From: Fidelibacterota bacterium | GTDB taxonomy: Bacteria > Fidelibacterota > UBA8477 > JABMPR01 | DNA length: 64,000 nt | Assembly (NCBI GenBank): GCA_021734325.1 | Contig: JAIPJF010000003.1 | Location: 1 to 64,000, forward strand | Direction: 5' to 3' | Shown: piece by piece, positions 7,429-19,000 of the stretch | Layout: the number at the start of each line of letters is the position of its first letter | How positions within the stretch are numbered: position 1 is the first letter of the stretch | Notes under the pieces: generated by a model | Databases searched by the model: none | Seen by the model: the letters and a program-made list of their open reading frames with translations, nothing else | Told to the model about the DNA's origin: nothing | Translations under genes and position numbers: made by a program

Positions 7429-9741
7429 ATGCTAAACAAATCACACCTATTTATTTTCCTTTTACTCTTTTCACGTCTTTTTTTAGAAGCAGCATCACCA
7501 TCTTTTGATGGAAGGGTGATCGATATGCATACAGGTGAGGGAATCCCTGGTGTGGAAATCTTGTCCGGTCTGGTAGGAACGATCACTGACCAGAGTGGAT
7601 ACTATCGATGGAATGGTACCCTGGCTGACAGTCTGAAAGTCCGTTGTATGGGCTATGAGACCCTTCAAATCGCATCGGAGGATGTCACATCAGTGCTTGT
7701 TCTCAAAGCACGGGTTCTCGAGGGACAGAGTATTCATATAGCAGCCAATCGTGTCATTCCCGGGATCAGCCCGGTGGCTTATTCCATTCTTGAACCACGG
7801 GAAATTGAATCTCGCTACACGGTAGAGGACGTGCCCATGATCCTTAGTTCGGAAGTTGGGATTCACGCCTATAGTGAATCAGGGAACGGTACCGGATATT
7901 CCTATGTTTCAATTCGGGGTTTTGATCAAAGCAGAATCGCCGTCATGCTGGACAATGTCCCCCTGAATGACAATGAGAGTCATCAGGTATACTGGGTCGA
8001 TCACGGTGATATTTTAAGCAGCGCGAAAGATATTGAAATTCAGCGGGGAGTAGGCAGCAGCCTCTATGGTGCCAGCGCCTTCGGTGGATCCATCAACATT
8101 CACACGGGAATAAAATCAGAACACGAATCGATCAGCCTTGGCGCATTGAATGGCTCCTTTAATACTGAGAAATACCGCCTGGCCTACAAATCGGGTCAGC
8201 GCTTTGGCGACAATCTTAGCGTCAGCCTGAGAGCTTCCATTCTGAACTCAGACGGTTACCGCGTCGATTCACGTTCTGAGCAGAATTCCGTTTCTCTGGC
8301 CATCGAGCAGAGGGGACACGGGATCACAAATCAGCTCCGGGGGATCATTGGCAAGGAATTCAGTGTCCTTCAATGGGACGGCATCAGCAGGGAATACCTC
8401 GAAAACAGAACGCTTCGCCGTCAAAAGATGAGCTGGACAGTTCCATTCACTGACGATTTCTTGCAGCAGATATACTCCCTCAACACCCGCATTCAGTTAA
8501 ACCCTCATTCGACGATCAGAAATGTCACTTATCTGGTCAAGGGAAGCGGATTTTACGAGGTCCAGAAATACGGACAGGACTTCTACACCTATAATCTTGA
8601 TGTAAATGATATTTATCCAGATTCAATTGAATTGGGTTTTGAGACAGATCTCCTGCGGCGCAAATGGATCAACAATGTCTATTACGGGATCACACCGGTC
8701 TGGACCCGGGAGAGCAAACGCTGGCGCTCGGATATTGGATTGGAGCTGCGAACATATAAAGGCGATCACTTTGGTGAAGTGATGAATGTCAGTGATTCCA
8801 CACTGCAATCAATTTTGCCAAAAAACTATGAATACTACAGCTATGCCGGGAATAAATCGGTGACAACCCTGTTTGGTCATTTCCTGATCAGGATCACACC
8901 AAAATTAAACACCTCTCTGGACTTGCGCGCCCAGCAGATCAAATGGCAACTGGATCAGGAAAAGATTGGACATGCACAAGGTGTTGACCTGACGGCTGAT
9001 TGGCAATTCTTCGATCCCAGATTTGGACTGAACTATGCACTCAGTGATGCTTTCAATCTTTTTATCAGTCGGGGAGTGGCCAGCATGGAACCGGCAGATG
9101 CGCAGATCATTGAGGCGGATGATGTTTGGAGCAAACCTACGCCAGCGGAAGCAGAGCGTGTGATCAATACGGAGATCGGTGTCAATTATTTTAGCGGAGC
9201 AACCCGATTTTCCCTCAATCTGTATCGTATCGAATACCAGAATGAACTCCTCAGCGATATTTATGATTTTCAGGACGGTGGATTTACTGTTGAAACGGCA
9301 GATCAAACACTCCATCAGGGAGTAGAAATCGATATGCGATCCAGACTTTCTGAAACGCTGGAATTAAGTCTGAATGGGACCATCGCTGAACATCGTCTGA
9401 GCAATCAGGGTGAGAAGGGAAATTATATTGCCAACGTACCTGGCATTTTATCAAATGGGCAAGTACGCTATGACCATAATGATCATTTGCATGCTGCTCT
9501 ATCCCTGAAATACGTTGGGAAACAGTTTATTGATCAGGACAATACAGAGGATATTGCCATTCCAGGATATGTCCTCACTGACCTGTTCCTTCAGTATGAA
9601 CTCTCAAAATTGTTGCTCGAATTTAAGTTGAATAACCTTCTCAACACACAGTATGCAACTTTTGGTTATAACTACTATGGGGCTTATTATTGGCCGGGGG
9701 CAACTCGTAATTATTCTCTGAGCATGAATTATTCATTTTGA
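7429..9741 (+). CDS. TonB-dependent outer-membrane receptor, predicted thiamine(-precursor) uptake
   Basis: A 770-residue receptor. It has a signal peptide (about residues 1-22) and a CarboxypepD-regulatory-like domain at about 25-95 (GRVIDMHTGEGIPGVEIL). The plug domain follows at about 105-230 (SYVSIRGFDQSRIAVMLDNV, SSLYGASAFGGSINI). The beta-barrel ends in an aromatic residue (SLSMNYSF). Family members move scarce solutes across the outer membrane using TonB energy. The TPP riboswitch directly upstream is what points to thiamine or a precursor as the substrate; comparable TPP-controlled receptors are known in Bacteroidetes. A WecB-like gene follows 40 bases downstream and may be co-transcribed. 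Confidence 0.9.
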   Translation: MLNKSHLFIFLLLFSRLFLEAASPSFDGRVIDMHTGEGIPGVEILSGLVGTITDQSGYYRWNGTLADSLKVRCMGYETLQIASEDVTSVLVLKARVLEGQSIHIAANRVIPGISPVAYSILEPREIESRYTVEDVPMILSSEVGIHAYSESGNGTGYSYVSIRGFDQSRIAVMLDNVPLNDNESHQVYWVDHGDILSSAKDIEIQRGVGSSLYGASAFGGSINIHTGIKSEHESISLGALNGSFNTEKYRLAYKSGQRFGDNLSVSLRASILNSDGYRVDSRSEQNSVSLAIEQRGHGITNQLRGIIGKEFSVLQWDGISREYLENRTLRRQKMSWTVPFTDDFLQQIYSLNTRIQLNPHSTIRNVTYLVKGSGFYEVQKYGQDFYTYNLDVNDIYPDSIELGFETDLLRRKWINNVYYGITPVWTRESKRWRSDIGLELRTYKGDHFGEVMNVSDSTLQSILPKNYEYYSYAGNKSVTTLFGHFLIRITPKLNTSLDLRAQQIKWQLDQEKIGHAQGVDLTADWQFFDPRFGLNYALSDAFNLFISRGVASMEPADAQIIEADDVWSKPTPAEAERVINTEIGVNYFSGATRFSLNLYRIEYQNELLSDIYDFQDGGFTVETADQTLHQGVEIDMRSRLSETLELSLNGTIAEHRLSNQGEKGNYIANVPGILSNGQVRYDHNDHLHAALSLKYVGKQFIDQDNTEDIAIPGYVLTDLFLQYELSKLLLEFKLNNLLNTQYATFGYNYYGAYYWPGATRNYSLSMNYSF

Positions 9742-9781
9742 ACACGCGTCGGGGAGCAGATACCAGCAGGCAGGGAGGATC

Positions 9782-10876
9782 ATGACAAAGATCGATGTAA
9801 TTATGGGCGTAAGACCTGATTTTATTCAGGCAGCGGCATTAAATCGGACATTTTCTGAATACGAGGATAAATTGGATCTCCGCTTCATCCATACAGGGCA
9901 GCACTATGACCTGGAATTGAGTCAGATCCATTTGGAGCAGCTGAATGTGAATCCTCTCCACGCAATCCTTCCCGTGGAGGGTGAACAAGGCAATCAGCAG
10001 TTATCTGCCATCATGCTTGCCTATGAGCAACAGCAACTTCTGGATCCTCCTGATTTCGTCCTTGTGATGGGTAATTCAAACTCAGCCCTGGCCTGCTCTC
10101 TGATTACTGCAAGAAATGGCATCGGATTGGGTCACATTGGTGCTGGTACCCGCTATGAAAACCGTCTGTTGATCGAAGAACAAAACGACTTGCTTATCGA
10201 CCAGTTAGCCACCCTGCTTTTCCCTTCTGATTCAGAAAGTGTGATCAATCTGATACGCGAAGGCGCAGAGAATTCGAGGATAGTTGAAATTGGTAATATC
10301 AGAGCTGATTCAGTGTTCCAAAACCTTGGCCATGTCGAGGACAGCAATGTGTTGGACCGGTATGGTCTGGAGTCCGGCGCTTTTATAACCGTCACCCTTC
10401 ACCATGCATATCTGCTCAAGGATATCCCATTTCTAATCTCCTTTTTCACACTGCTTGAGGAACTTTCTGAAAGTCTGACCATCCATGCGGTGCTGCACCC
10501 CCAGACCCAGATGATAATCGAGGATATCCCCGAAATCATCCAAGAGTCATCAGATAACTTTCAGATTGTCAGTGCCCATAACTATCATGATATGCTGAAA
10601 TTGATCAAGAATTCAGCAATGGTGGTGACGGATTCCCAGGGTCTTCAGGAGGAAACCACCATTTTGGGTGTACAATGCCTCACCCTTGGTGAATTTACCA
10701 ATCGGCCGATCACTCTGGCCAAAGGAACCAATACTCTGGTTGGCCGCAGTTCAGAGTTGTTACGCGCGAAGATCATGGAGATCGTTTCAGGTGAAAGAAA
10801 GGAAGCATATCCCATGGAATTGTGGGATGGTAAGGCGGGCCAGCGTCTTGCCCAGTATTTGCTGAATAATTCCTGA
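9782..10876 (+). CDS. WecB-like UDP-GlcNAc 2-epimerase family protein with altered active site
   Basis: A 364-residue protein with the fold markers of non-hydrolysing UDP-GlcNAc 2-epimerases: FIHTGQHYD, the NxRAD segment, and VTDSQGLQEE near the C-terminus. Several residues normally tied to catalysis differ. The VHGDT motif is VMGNS (Asp to Asn), HVEAGLR is HIGAGTR (Glu to Gly), and the VTxHRxEN stretch is VTLHHAYLLKD. The PEE glutamate is kept as IEEQND. GTRPE is GVRPD. This suggests either a changed reaction or loss of epimerase activity. A strong AGGGAGG site precedes the ATG. It follows the thiamine-regulated TonB receptor. Confidence 0.75.
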   Translation: MTKIDVIMGVRPDFIQAAALNRTFSEYEDKLDLRFIHTGQHYDLELSQIHLEQLNVNPLHAILPVEGEQGNQQLSAIMLAYEQQQLLDPPDFVLVMGNSNSALACSLITARNGIGLGHIGAGTRYENRLLIEEQNDLLIDQLATLLFPSDSESVINLIREGAENSRIVEIGNIRADSVFQNLGHVEDSNVLDRYGLESGAFITVTLHHAYLLKDIPFLISFFTLLEELSESLTIHAVLHPQTQMIIEDIPEIIQESSDNFQIVSAHNYHDMLKLIKNSAMVVTDSQGLQEETTILGVQCLTLGEFTNRPITLAKGTNTLVGRSSELLRAKIMEIVSGERKEAYPMELWDGKAGQRLAQYLLNNS

Positions 10877-10978
10877 GATTAGACCAACTCCAGGCTGAAT
10901 AAAATTAATATTGCAGCTAATTATTTTCCATTTCTTTGGTCTTTTCTCCTATTTTGCAGCCAATAGGTTTATGCCGAA

Positions 10979-13300
10979 ATGAATAATTCTCAAATACTCA
11001 TCGTCGACAACGACGCTCAGTCTGCATCAGACCTGAGTAAGGGACTGGAGAAATTCGACTGTAGTATCGTCGGACTTGCAAGCACTACTGAAGAAGCGGT
11101 GTCCATGTGCACATCGCCATTCCCGGACATCATCCTTTCATCGATCAATCTGTGGGAGCAATTAAAATCAAGCAGCTCTGCTTCAATGAGGACACTATTT
11201 AAAAATGTCCCGGTATTACTTTTTCTAGATCCTGAATCTCACGAGAATCCCCTGGATATTGCTGATCAAAGCAATTTTTACGGTTTTCTCCAGAAGCCAG
11301 TCGATCCCCGTGCTGCCTGCATGATGGCTAGAATAGCCGTTTCCAAACACAAGAAGGATTTGGACAGATTGTCCATGAGCAATGTCTTCCGCTTTGCAGA
11401 TATCATTGAAAAATCCACAACCGGTATCTATATGGTCGATAATAATTATCACCTGCTGTACGCAAATGATACGCTATGCCATATCCTTGGTCGGGATAGG
11501 AGTGAGATTATCGGTCATTCTTTTACTGAATTTCTGGGTGAATCAAGGGATCTGGTCATCGAGAGGTACAAAGCCAAGCAGGCCGGGGAGTACGCTCCCA
11601 GTGAATATGAAATTGATATTGTCAGGAAAACGGGCGAAGTGAGGAATTTATTGATTTCAACGAGTCCCGTGGTGAATGATAATGGAATTAATAAAAGTTC
11701 AGGGCATCTCCTGGACATCACGGAGCAGAAACGTGCAAATATGGAGTTGGCAAAACTCAGCCTCGTTGTTGAACAAAGCCCGGTCATGACATTGATTACA
11801 GACAGACTGGGAAATATTGAATATGCCAACCGCGAATTTCAAAGAATAACCGGCTATGCCTTGAAAGAACTGCTTGGAAATAATCCACGCATTTTAAAAT
11901 CAGGAATCCATGACCAGGCTTTTTACAAGGATCTGTGGGATACAATTACGAGTGGTCAAACCTGGACCGGTGAATTGACAAATAAAATGAAGGACGGATC
12001 CATTCTTTGGGAAAGGGCCTCGATCGCTCCCATCCGTGATCTGCAAGGGAATATTACTCATTATGTTGCCTTGAAAGAGAACATTACCCAATACAAGGAA
12101 GAACAGAAAGTTGCGCTGAAGAATCAACAACTCCGGGATATTCAGTACGAAATCACCTCAGCAGCAATCAAATCTGAAGACGTGTCCGTTCTCTATGAAA
12201 AGATATACCACTATATCAGTGAGATCATCAGCACGAGCAATTTTTTCATGGCACTTTTGGACAAGGAGCAGAATCGGATCATTTTTCCCTTTGATAAGGA
12301 TACGTTCGAGACAGAATTACCAGAGAGCATTCCTTGCGACCCTGATCAGTCTCTGACTGCAAAAACGATCGTCTCAGGAAAAACACTGCACCTGAGTTCG
12401 GAAGAGATACTTAAACTCAAGGATGAAGGACAAATGCTTATCGCCGGAGATATTCCCAGTGTCTGGCTTGGCATACCCCTTATCCTGCGGGATGAGGTCA
12501 TCGGTGCCTTTGTGCTCCAGGAGTATTATGGGATCACCCGTTACGCTGAAGAAGATGTACGCATGCTTGAACTGGCCGCAGGACAAGTCGCCTTGACCAT
12601 TGATCGAGCCAGGAAAGATGATGCTCTGCGCACTCTGGCAGAAGAGCTCCGCAGTACGAATGACATCAAGGAACTGCTCCTCGATGTGATCACCCATGAT
12701 CTGAGGAACCCTGCCGGTGTCATTAAAACCATCACGGAGGTCCTGGATGCTGAGAATCGGAATGATGAACTCATTTCGACCTTAAAATCAAGCGGCGATA
12801 ATCTGATAAAGGTGATTGATAATGCCAGCGTGCTGTCAAAGGTAAATGTGGGCGAGAGCATTGCAAAAGAGTCCCTTGACCTAGTCAATATTCTGCATGA
12901 AGTCTCTGCTGAATTCAGCTCACAATTATCGATCAACAAGATGACCTTGGATTTTCAGATGCCTGATTCCTTGCCGATTGAAGCCAATCCCATTATCTCT
13001 GAGATCCCAAAGAATTATATCAGCAATGCGATCAAATACGGCTCACCTGGTGGGAAGATAGAAATAATTGTGAAAACGGAGGGTGATCGTCCAGTCATGC
13101 GCATCGAGGATAGGGGTCAGCCCGTGCCCCAGGATAAGAGGGAAATCATATTTCAGAGATTCACCCGCCTGGAAGGACATCAAAAGAAAGGCAGAGGTCT
13201 TGGTCTTGCAATCGTAAAAAGAATTGCGGATGCTCACGATGCCGAGGTAGGCATTGAGCAATCAGTCCACGGCGGGAACAGCTTTTATCTAAAACTATAA
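10979..13300 (+). CDS. PAS/GAF sensor histidine kinase with a pseudo-receiver domain
   Basis: A 773-residue cytoplasmic signalling protein. Domains in order: receiver-like (1-125), PAS (about 131-255, ending LLDITEQ), PAS (about 256-375, ending LKENITQ), GAF (about 385-540), HisKA with the phospho-acceptor His in DVITHDLRNP, and HATPase with GRGLGLAIVKRIA. The receiver lacks the phospho-accepting Asp (ILSSINL where a D is expected), although the KP lysine motif remains, so it is probably not phosphorylated. No membrane segments are present. No partner response regulator adjoins it, so the output is unknown. Confidence 0.85.
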   Translation: MNNSQILIVDNDAQSASDLSKGLEKFDCSIVGLASTTEEAVSMCTSPFPDIILSSINLWEQLKSSSSASMRTLFKNVPVLLFLDPESHENPLDIADQSNFYGFLQKPVDPRAACMMARIAVSKHKKDLDRLSMSNVFRFADIIEKSTTGIYMVDNNYHLLYANDTLCHILGRDRSEIIGHSFTEFLGESRDLVIERYKAKQAGEYAPSEYEIDIVRKTGEVRNLLISTSPVVNDNGINKSSGHLLDITEQKRANMELAKLSLVVEQSPVMTLITDRLGNIEYANREFQRITGYALKELLGNNPRILKSGIHDQAFYKDLWDTITSGQTWTGELTNKMKDGSILWERASIAPIRDLQGNITHYVALKENITQYKEEQKVALKNQQLRDIQYEITSAAIKSEDVSVLYEKIYHYISEIISTSNFFMALLDKEQNRIIFPFDKDTFETELPESIPCDPDQSLTAKTIVSGKTLHLSSEEILKLKDEGQMLIAGDIPSVWLGIPLILRDEVIGAFVLQEYYGITRYAEEDVRMLELAAGQVALTIDRARKDDALRTLAEELRSTNDIKELLLDVITHDLRNPAGVIKTITEVLDAENRNDELISTLKSSGDNLIKVIDNASVLSKVNVGESIAKESLDLVNILHEVSAEFSSQLSINKMTLDFQMPDSLPIEANPIISEIPKNYISNAIKYGSPGGKIEIIVKTEGDRPVMRIEDRGQPVPQDKREIIFQRFTRLEGHQKKGRGLGLAIVKRIADAHDAEVGIEQSVHGGNSFYLKL

Positions 13301-13426
13301 AATATTTTCAACCCATTCCATTATTTTTCCTTTTACAAACATCACCGTTTTACCCTTTTAATTCCTATTTTAAGGCTTTCTTTCCTTCCTGTTTGATAAG
13401 GTTAAATCAAGCTTATATTGGCTCCT

Positions 13427-15226
13427 ATGATACGCTCACAAGTCCGCAATTTCAGTATTATCGCCCATATTGACCATGGAAAATCAACCCTGGCAGATCG
13501 TTTACTGGAGGTGACTCACACCGTTTCTGATAAACAGATGATGAATCAGGTACTGGATGACATGGATTTGGAGAGAGAGCGGGGGATCACAATCAAGTCT
13601 CATCCCATTCAGCTCAAATATAAAGCATCAGATGGATTAGAGTATATTCTGAATCTGATTGATACGCCGGGACATGTTGATTTTAGCTATGAAGTATCCC
13701 GTAGTCTGGATGCCTGCGAAGGAGCACTGCTCCTGGTCGATGCTGCTCAGGGAGTTGAGGCACAGACGGTAAGTAACGCCATGCTGGCCGTTGAAAGTGG
13801 ACTCGAGATCATTCCCATTATCAATAAAATTGACCTCCAAGCAGCTCAGGTTGACAATGTCAAGGCACAGATCGTTGATCTGCTGGGCTGTGATGAAGAT
13901 GAGATCATTCTCGCCTCGGCCAAGGTAGATATTGGCATCGCTGAAATTCTGGAAGCCATCGTTTCCAGAATCCCTGCACCGACTGGCGATCGGGACGCGC
14001 CCCTGAGAGCACTCGTATTTGATAGTACCTATGATCCGTATCGGGGGGCTGTCGCTTATGTGCGGGTTCTGGATGGGCAGCTTAAAGCCCGCGACATCAT
14101 GCGGTTTATGGCCAGTAAGGATGAGTATGAAGTTGCAGAACTGGGCTATTTCAAGCTGAAGAAGGTTAAGGGGAGTATCCTGGAGGCTGGCGATGTTGGT
14201 TATATCATTGCAAATATCAAGGATATCAGTGAGATCCATGTGGGTGACACAGTTACTACAGCCCGGAATGGTGCCAAGAAAGCATTATCCGGGTATAGAG
14301 AAGTCAAACCCATGGTCTATTCAGGGGTGTATCCAATCGTTTCAGATGATTACGCCAATCTGCGGATGGCCCTCGAGAAATTGACCCTGAATGATGCTGC
14401 CTTAAAATGGGAGCCTGAGACCTCCAGTGCCCTGGGTTTCGGATTTCGGGTTGGTTATCTCGGACTGCTGCACATGGAGATCGTTCAGGAAAGGCTGGAA
14501 CGCGAATTTGCCATTGATCTGATCACCACTCAACCCAATGTTGAATTCAAAGTCATTCTGAGGAATGGCGAAGAGAGAAGGGTTGACAAGCCCAGCGATC
14601 TGCCCGATGTAGCGGATATCGATCATATCCAGGAGCCCTATGTAGCCGCTGAGGTGCTGACGCCTCCAGTCTACATTGGAAATTTGATGAAGCTTATCAT
14701 CGATAAACGGGGCACCTACAAATCGACTCATTACCTGGATGAATCCAAGGTACAGATCTATTTTGACATCCCTTTGTCAGAGATCATCTTTGACTTTTAT
14801 GACCAGCTGAAGAGCACCTCCCGTGGGTATGCCTCATTCGATTACGAACCAATTGATTTTCGCCGCGGTGACCTGGTGAAACTTGATATACTTATCTCAA
14901 CAGAACGTGTTGATGCTCTGTCTCAGATCGTCCACAGGGATAAGGCATATGACCATTCACGAAAATTATGCGCCAAGCTGAAGGAACTCATTCCACGACA
15001 ACAATTCGAAGTTGCCATTCAAGGATCCATCGGACAAAAGATTATTACCCGTGAAACGGTAAAAGCGTTGAGAAAGAATGTTACCGCCAAGTGTTATGGA
15101 GGAGACATTAGCCGGAAAAGAAAACTGCTCGAGAAACAGAAGGCCGGAAAGAAGAGAATGAAGCAAGTCGGCCGCGTTGAAGTTCCTCAGGAGGCTTTTC
15201 TGGCAGTGTTAAAGCTCAATGACTAA
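13427..15226 (+). CDS. lepA: Elongation factor 4 (LepA), ribosome back-translocase
   Basis: A translational GTPase of 599 residues. G1 is [10 protein letters not shown]2 is ERERGITI, G3 is [12 protein letters not shown] and G4 is NKID. The LepA-specific C-terminal domain is complete ([40 protein letters not shown]). EF4 acts on stalled or mistranslocated ribosomes. Start chosen at ATG 13427 ([16 protein letters not shown]); a TTG three codons upstream is also open, and neither has a clear ribosome site. The next gene overlaps its end by 8 bases. Confidence 0.96.
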   Translation: MIRSQVRNFSIIAHIDHGKSTLADRLLEVTHTVSDKQMMNQVLDDMDLERERGITIKSHPIQLKYKASDGLEYILNLIDTPGHVDFSYEVSRSLDACEGALLLVDAAQGVEAQTVSNAMLAVESGLEIIPIINKIDLQAAQVDNVKAQIVDLLGCDEDEIILASAKVDIGIAEILEAIVSRIPAPTGDRDAPLRALVFDSTYDPYRGAVAYVRVLDGQLKARDIMRFMASKDEYEVAELGYFKLKKVKGSILEAGDVGYIIANIKDISEIHVGDTVTTARNGAKKALSGYREVKPMVYSGVYPIVSDDYANLRMALEKLTLNDAALKWEPETSSALGFGFRVGYLGLLHMEIVQERLEREFAIDLITTQPNVEFKVILRNGEERRVDKPSDLPDVADIDHIQEPYVAAEVLTPPVYIGNLMKLIIDKRGTYKSTHYLDESKVQIYFDIPLSEIIFDFYDQLKSTSRGYASFDYEPIDFRRGDLVKLDILISTERVDALSQIVHRDKAYDHSRKLCAKLKELIPRQQFEVAIQGSIGQKIITRETVKALRKNVTAKCYGGDISRKRKLLEKQKAGKKRMKQVGRVEVPQEAFLAVLKLND

Positions 15227-15938
15227 ACGGATCTCTCTGCTCCGTCAATATCTGAACAGTTCACGCACCATACATTACAGCCTGATTCTGGTGTTACCTG
15301 CGCTGGCAATCTATGAAATCGGCATCTTGATCCTGTTTCGGGATTCATTCTTTGAAATGCGGAATAGTGGTGAAATTTTGCTGAGAAGTTTCTTTACCAG
15401 CATAAAACTGACCAATCCCTACATCGTTTCAGTCATTTTACTCTCGCTTTTTGCCCTGGTAATGATCCGGGGCTACAAACTTGAGCGGAAACCCGGGGTT
15501 CACGCGAATTATCTCGTGTTTATGCTGCTGGAAAGTATGTGGTGGGGTGTGATCCTGTTCACCCTCATGCACCTCTTTTTGCAGATCCCGTTCCAGATGG
15601 TCACGCTGGAAGAGAAATTTGCCAATATTAATCTCGCCATCGGTGCTGGTATTTTTGAGGAAATGATCTTCAGAATGGTGATTATAACTGCGCTCATAGT
15701 TGTCCTGAACCGCGGACTGAATATTTCACACAGTGTGTCCAATATCCTGGCAATCCTGGTGGCTGCCTGTATTTTTGCGGCCTTCCATTTATTCATGGAA
15801 AGCTACTCACTACCTGTCTTTGCCCAACGGGTGAGTGGTGGTGTTTTCCTCGGAATCCTCTATAATTTCAGAGGCTATGGAATAAGTGTTTATACCCACA
15901 TTATCTTTAATTTTCTCATTTTAGCGAATACATGGTAG
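15219..15938 (+). CDS. CPBP-family intramembrane metalloprotease (CAAX protease-like)
   Basis: A 239-residue multi-spanning protein with the three CPBP motifs: EExxxR (E147, E148, R152 in FEEMIFR), FxxxH (F186 to H190 in FAAFH) and HxxxN (H227 to N231 in HIIFN). These residues are the expected metal site of Rce1-like proteases. About six hydrophobic segments are visible. Bacterial members are poorly defined and include bacteriocin-immunity proteins. The start overlaps the lepA stop, which implies coupled translation. Confidence 0.85.
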   Translation: MTKRISLLRQYLNSSRTIHYSLILVLPALAIYEIGILILFRDSFFEMRNSGEILLRSFFTSIKLTNPYIVSVILLSLFALVMIRGYKLERKPGVHANYLVFMLLESMWWGVILFTLMHLFLQIPFQMVTLEEKFANINLAIGAGIFEEMIFRMVIITALIVVLNRGLNISHSVSNILAILVAACIFAAFHLFMESYSLPVFAQRVSGGVFLGILYNFRGYGISVYTHIIFNFLILANTW

Positions 15939-16012
15939 GCTAATTTCCCATCCAAAAAGGAAACGGGAACGATATACATCGGATTACGTTTGTATATGAC
16001 AAGCATGTGGGT

Positions 16013-19000
16013 ATGAAAATTCAAACTGGATCTGAATATTTGAATCTTAAAAATTACACAATATCCATCCTTCGCGATCTCCTTTATCTGATCCTGATTG
16101 CTGCGGTCTGGCTTCCCCAGGCCAAGGCTCAAACTGATTCCTCTGGTGTAAAAGGGATGGCGAAGGTTGACTCAATTCCCATATTCATTGGTGCTGATAC
16201 AGTATATATCAAGAAATACTACTTTTTGGAGTTTCCTGCATACCGCCCCCTCATGGACAGTCTGGCAATGCCTTTAAAGTCCGGTCAGGATCGAGAAGAA
16301 GAGCGGGAATCTGAATTGGAAGCATCAGGAAGCATCAGCCGCGGAATTCAGGTATCCAGTAATGCCTCCGTCTCCCTGCAATCCAGTCTCTATTTGAAGA
16401 TCAAAGGATCCCTGAGCGAGAACTACACAGTTTCAGGTGTGCTGACAGAGAAGACCTCACCCTTGCAGCCCATTGGAAATACAAGGCGACTGAATGATTT
16501 TGATCGTGTCCTGGTCACCGTAAATGGACCTGCCCTGACTGCATCCATTGGTGATATCGACATCCATACCCGAAACGGCAAGTTCGGATTCCTGGATCGT
16601 TCAATAGAAGGTCTTGATCTGGAGGCGCGCTCCGGATTGGCAAGTGTAAGGACCTCCCTGGGATTCAGTTACGGACAAAATCATTTGCTGCAGATACAGG
16701 GCAAAGATGGCAAACAGGGTCCTTACCGGTTGAGCGGAAAAAATGGTGAGAGGTTCATCATTGTGATCGCCGGGTCCGAAAAAGTTAAAATTGATGATCA
16801 CCTCCTACAGCGTGGGGAGTCTGATGATTACATCATCGATTACAACGCCGCAGAGATAACCTTCACTCAAAAACGTATTCTGTCCAGTAATTCGCGGATA
16901 AGTGTGGATTTTGAATACGTACCGGATATTTACCTGGCCTCCTATTCTTTTGGCAAACAACTCGTGAGTGGTGGTCTATCCCTTGGTGATAAAATGCAAT
17001 CGCCCTTTTATCTATCTGCAAACTGGCAGGAATTCAAGGATGATAAGTCCAATCCCCTGGGGAATGTTGACAAGGACCGTATAGAGGCTGTTTTCGCATC
17101 GCTCTCAGACACTGTTCAAACCACATCTGTCAGCAGCATCCGGCCTGATTCAGCGAATGGGGATTATGTTCTCACCGGGGAACAAATTCTGGTCTATGCC
17201 GGTGATGGCCTGGGGGCCTATTCTGTAGATTTTAATTTTGTCGGTCTGGCAAATGGCAAATACAGAAAAGAACTTGGTTCAGTGGAAGATTTCTTTGTTT
17301 ATGATACTGTTGGTGGAGAGTATTTGCCCTCTGATAAATTGATCGCACCTCAGTCTCATTCCGTACTTTCAGTGACTGGGGGTATTCATCAAAAAGCCTT
17401 CTCTCTGAATACTGATTTCGGGGTCTCCCGCAAGATCAACAACCTGTATGCCCGCCAATCTGCCAGCATGGATAAAAAAGCCTGGAATATCGAACTGAAG
17501 AGTTCTGGACAACGTTTTGAGGTACTCCTTGGTGATAAATATTTTGAGTCCGGCTTTCTGGCCCATGATAAGATAGAATCTCTGGAATATTATCGGCTCT
17601 GGAAACTGACGCCACGTAACAGCGAGGAAGAACACCTGAGTTACACCCAATTTCGATTGGGAAGTTCAGCCGGAACGCACCTGAATACTGAACGTTCTCA
17701 GCTGGAACGAGACGGCAGGACCGTTGGTCAGCAGCTTCGTCTTAACAGCTCACTCAAGGTCGCTGAGCTCGTTCAGGTGGACATGAACAGTTTGCTCACC
17801 GATATCAAGGGCGATCTGAGTCAGCTGCATGCCATCAATTCCCTGGTTACAGTCAATAAATTCAGAACTGCCTTGAATTTTGGACTTGAGGAGGGATTCA
17901 ATTCCGGTAATACCATTCCCAATGATCATCTGACCGGGGGAATTGGTCTATTTTATGATTTTTCAGAACAGCACAAGGCTGCTCTTCATTTTGATCAACG
18001 TCAGGATTATCGACTGGATCAGCAGGTTATGGGTTCTATTCTGAGTGGAAGTAATTATAATCTCTGGTCAGATAAAAGAAAAGAGTGGGCGGCGGAATAC
18101 AGCTTTGCCGAATTTGTCAATACCAACGGAATGGTCCTGCTTAAATATCGTGAGCTTTTAAATGATTCCAGTGGCACATCCACCTACAGTCTTGGAAATA
18201 TTAAATTGAATGCAAAGGCCTGGGAAGAACGCATTCGCTATGCTGGAGAATACGTCCTGGATGAAGAACACATCCCAAAGTATGATTTTCAATATGTACT
18301 CGTTGATTCAGGTTATGGTGATTACAGCTTTGATCCATTTATCGAGGATTACATTCCAATCAGCGGTGGACGCTATATCAGACAACGGGTCTTCTCTGAT
18401 AATGAGGAACAGGTAAGAACGTATGAGAATAGCACCCAGCTGGAATATGTGAGCCATTCCTATGGCAAACACGATGAGGGGGGGGTAAAGGCCAGACTGG
18501 GATCTGAGACCAGATCAAAACTGCAGGTAAAAAGTGGCTCCCGCATTCAGGACCAGGAACTCCTGAGCTTTGACCTCAATCTGCGAACCGATCATCATAC
18601 TGTGCTCAGCGACCTCAATTATCAGGGGAAATCTACCAATAACCACTCTGAGTTGTACAATTATGGAGCTGAGACAAGTCAGTTCAACTCCCACGAGCTC
18701 AATACTATTTTCAGCTGGAATATCCGCCATTCATCGAAGCTGGGTGTCGAGTATGAAGCACGGGAAAGGGAGGTCGAATACAACATCCTGGCTACAGAAT
18801 CGTGGCTTTCCTACAGACCTTATATTAAGCATACCTTCATCTATTCTGCTCAGCAGAAAATGTTGCTGGAGCTGAAGTACTCAAATGTTGATGACCTTCA
18901 TCAGGATAAAACATATACGGAAGCATACCTGACCTTTGATCATAGTCTGAGTTACAAGCGACGGGGAAGAATTGATCAGCGGATCATGTTGTCAAAGATC

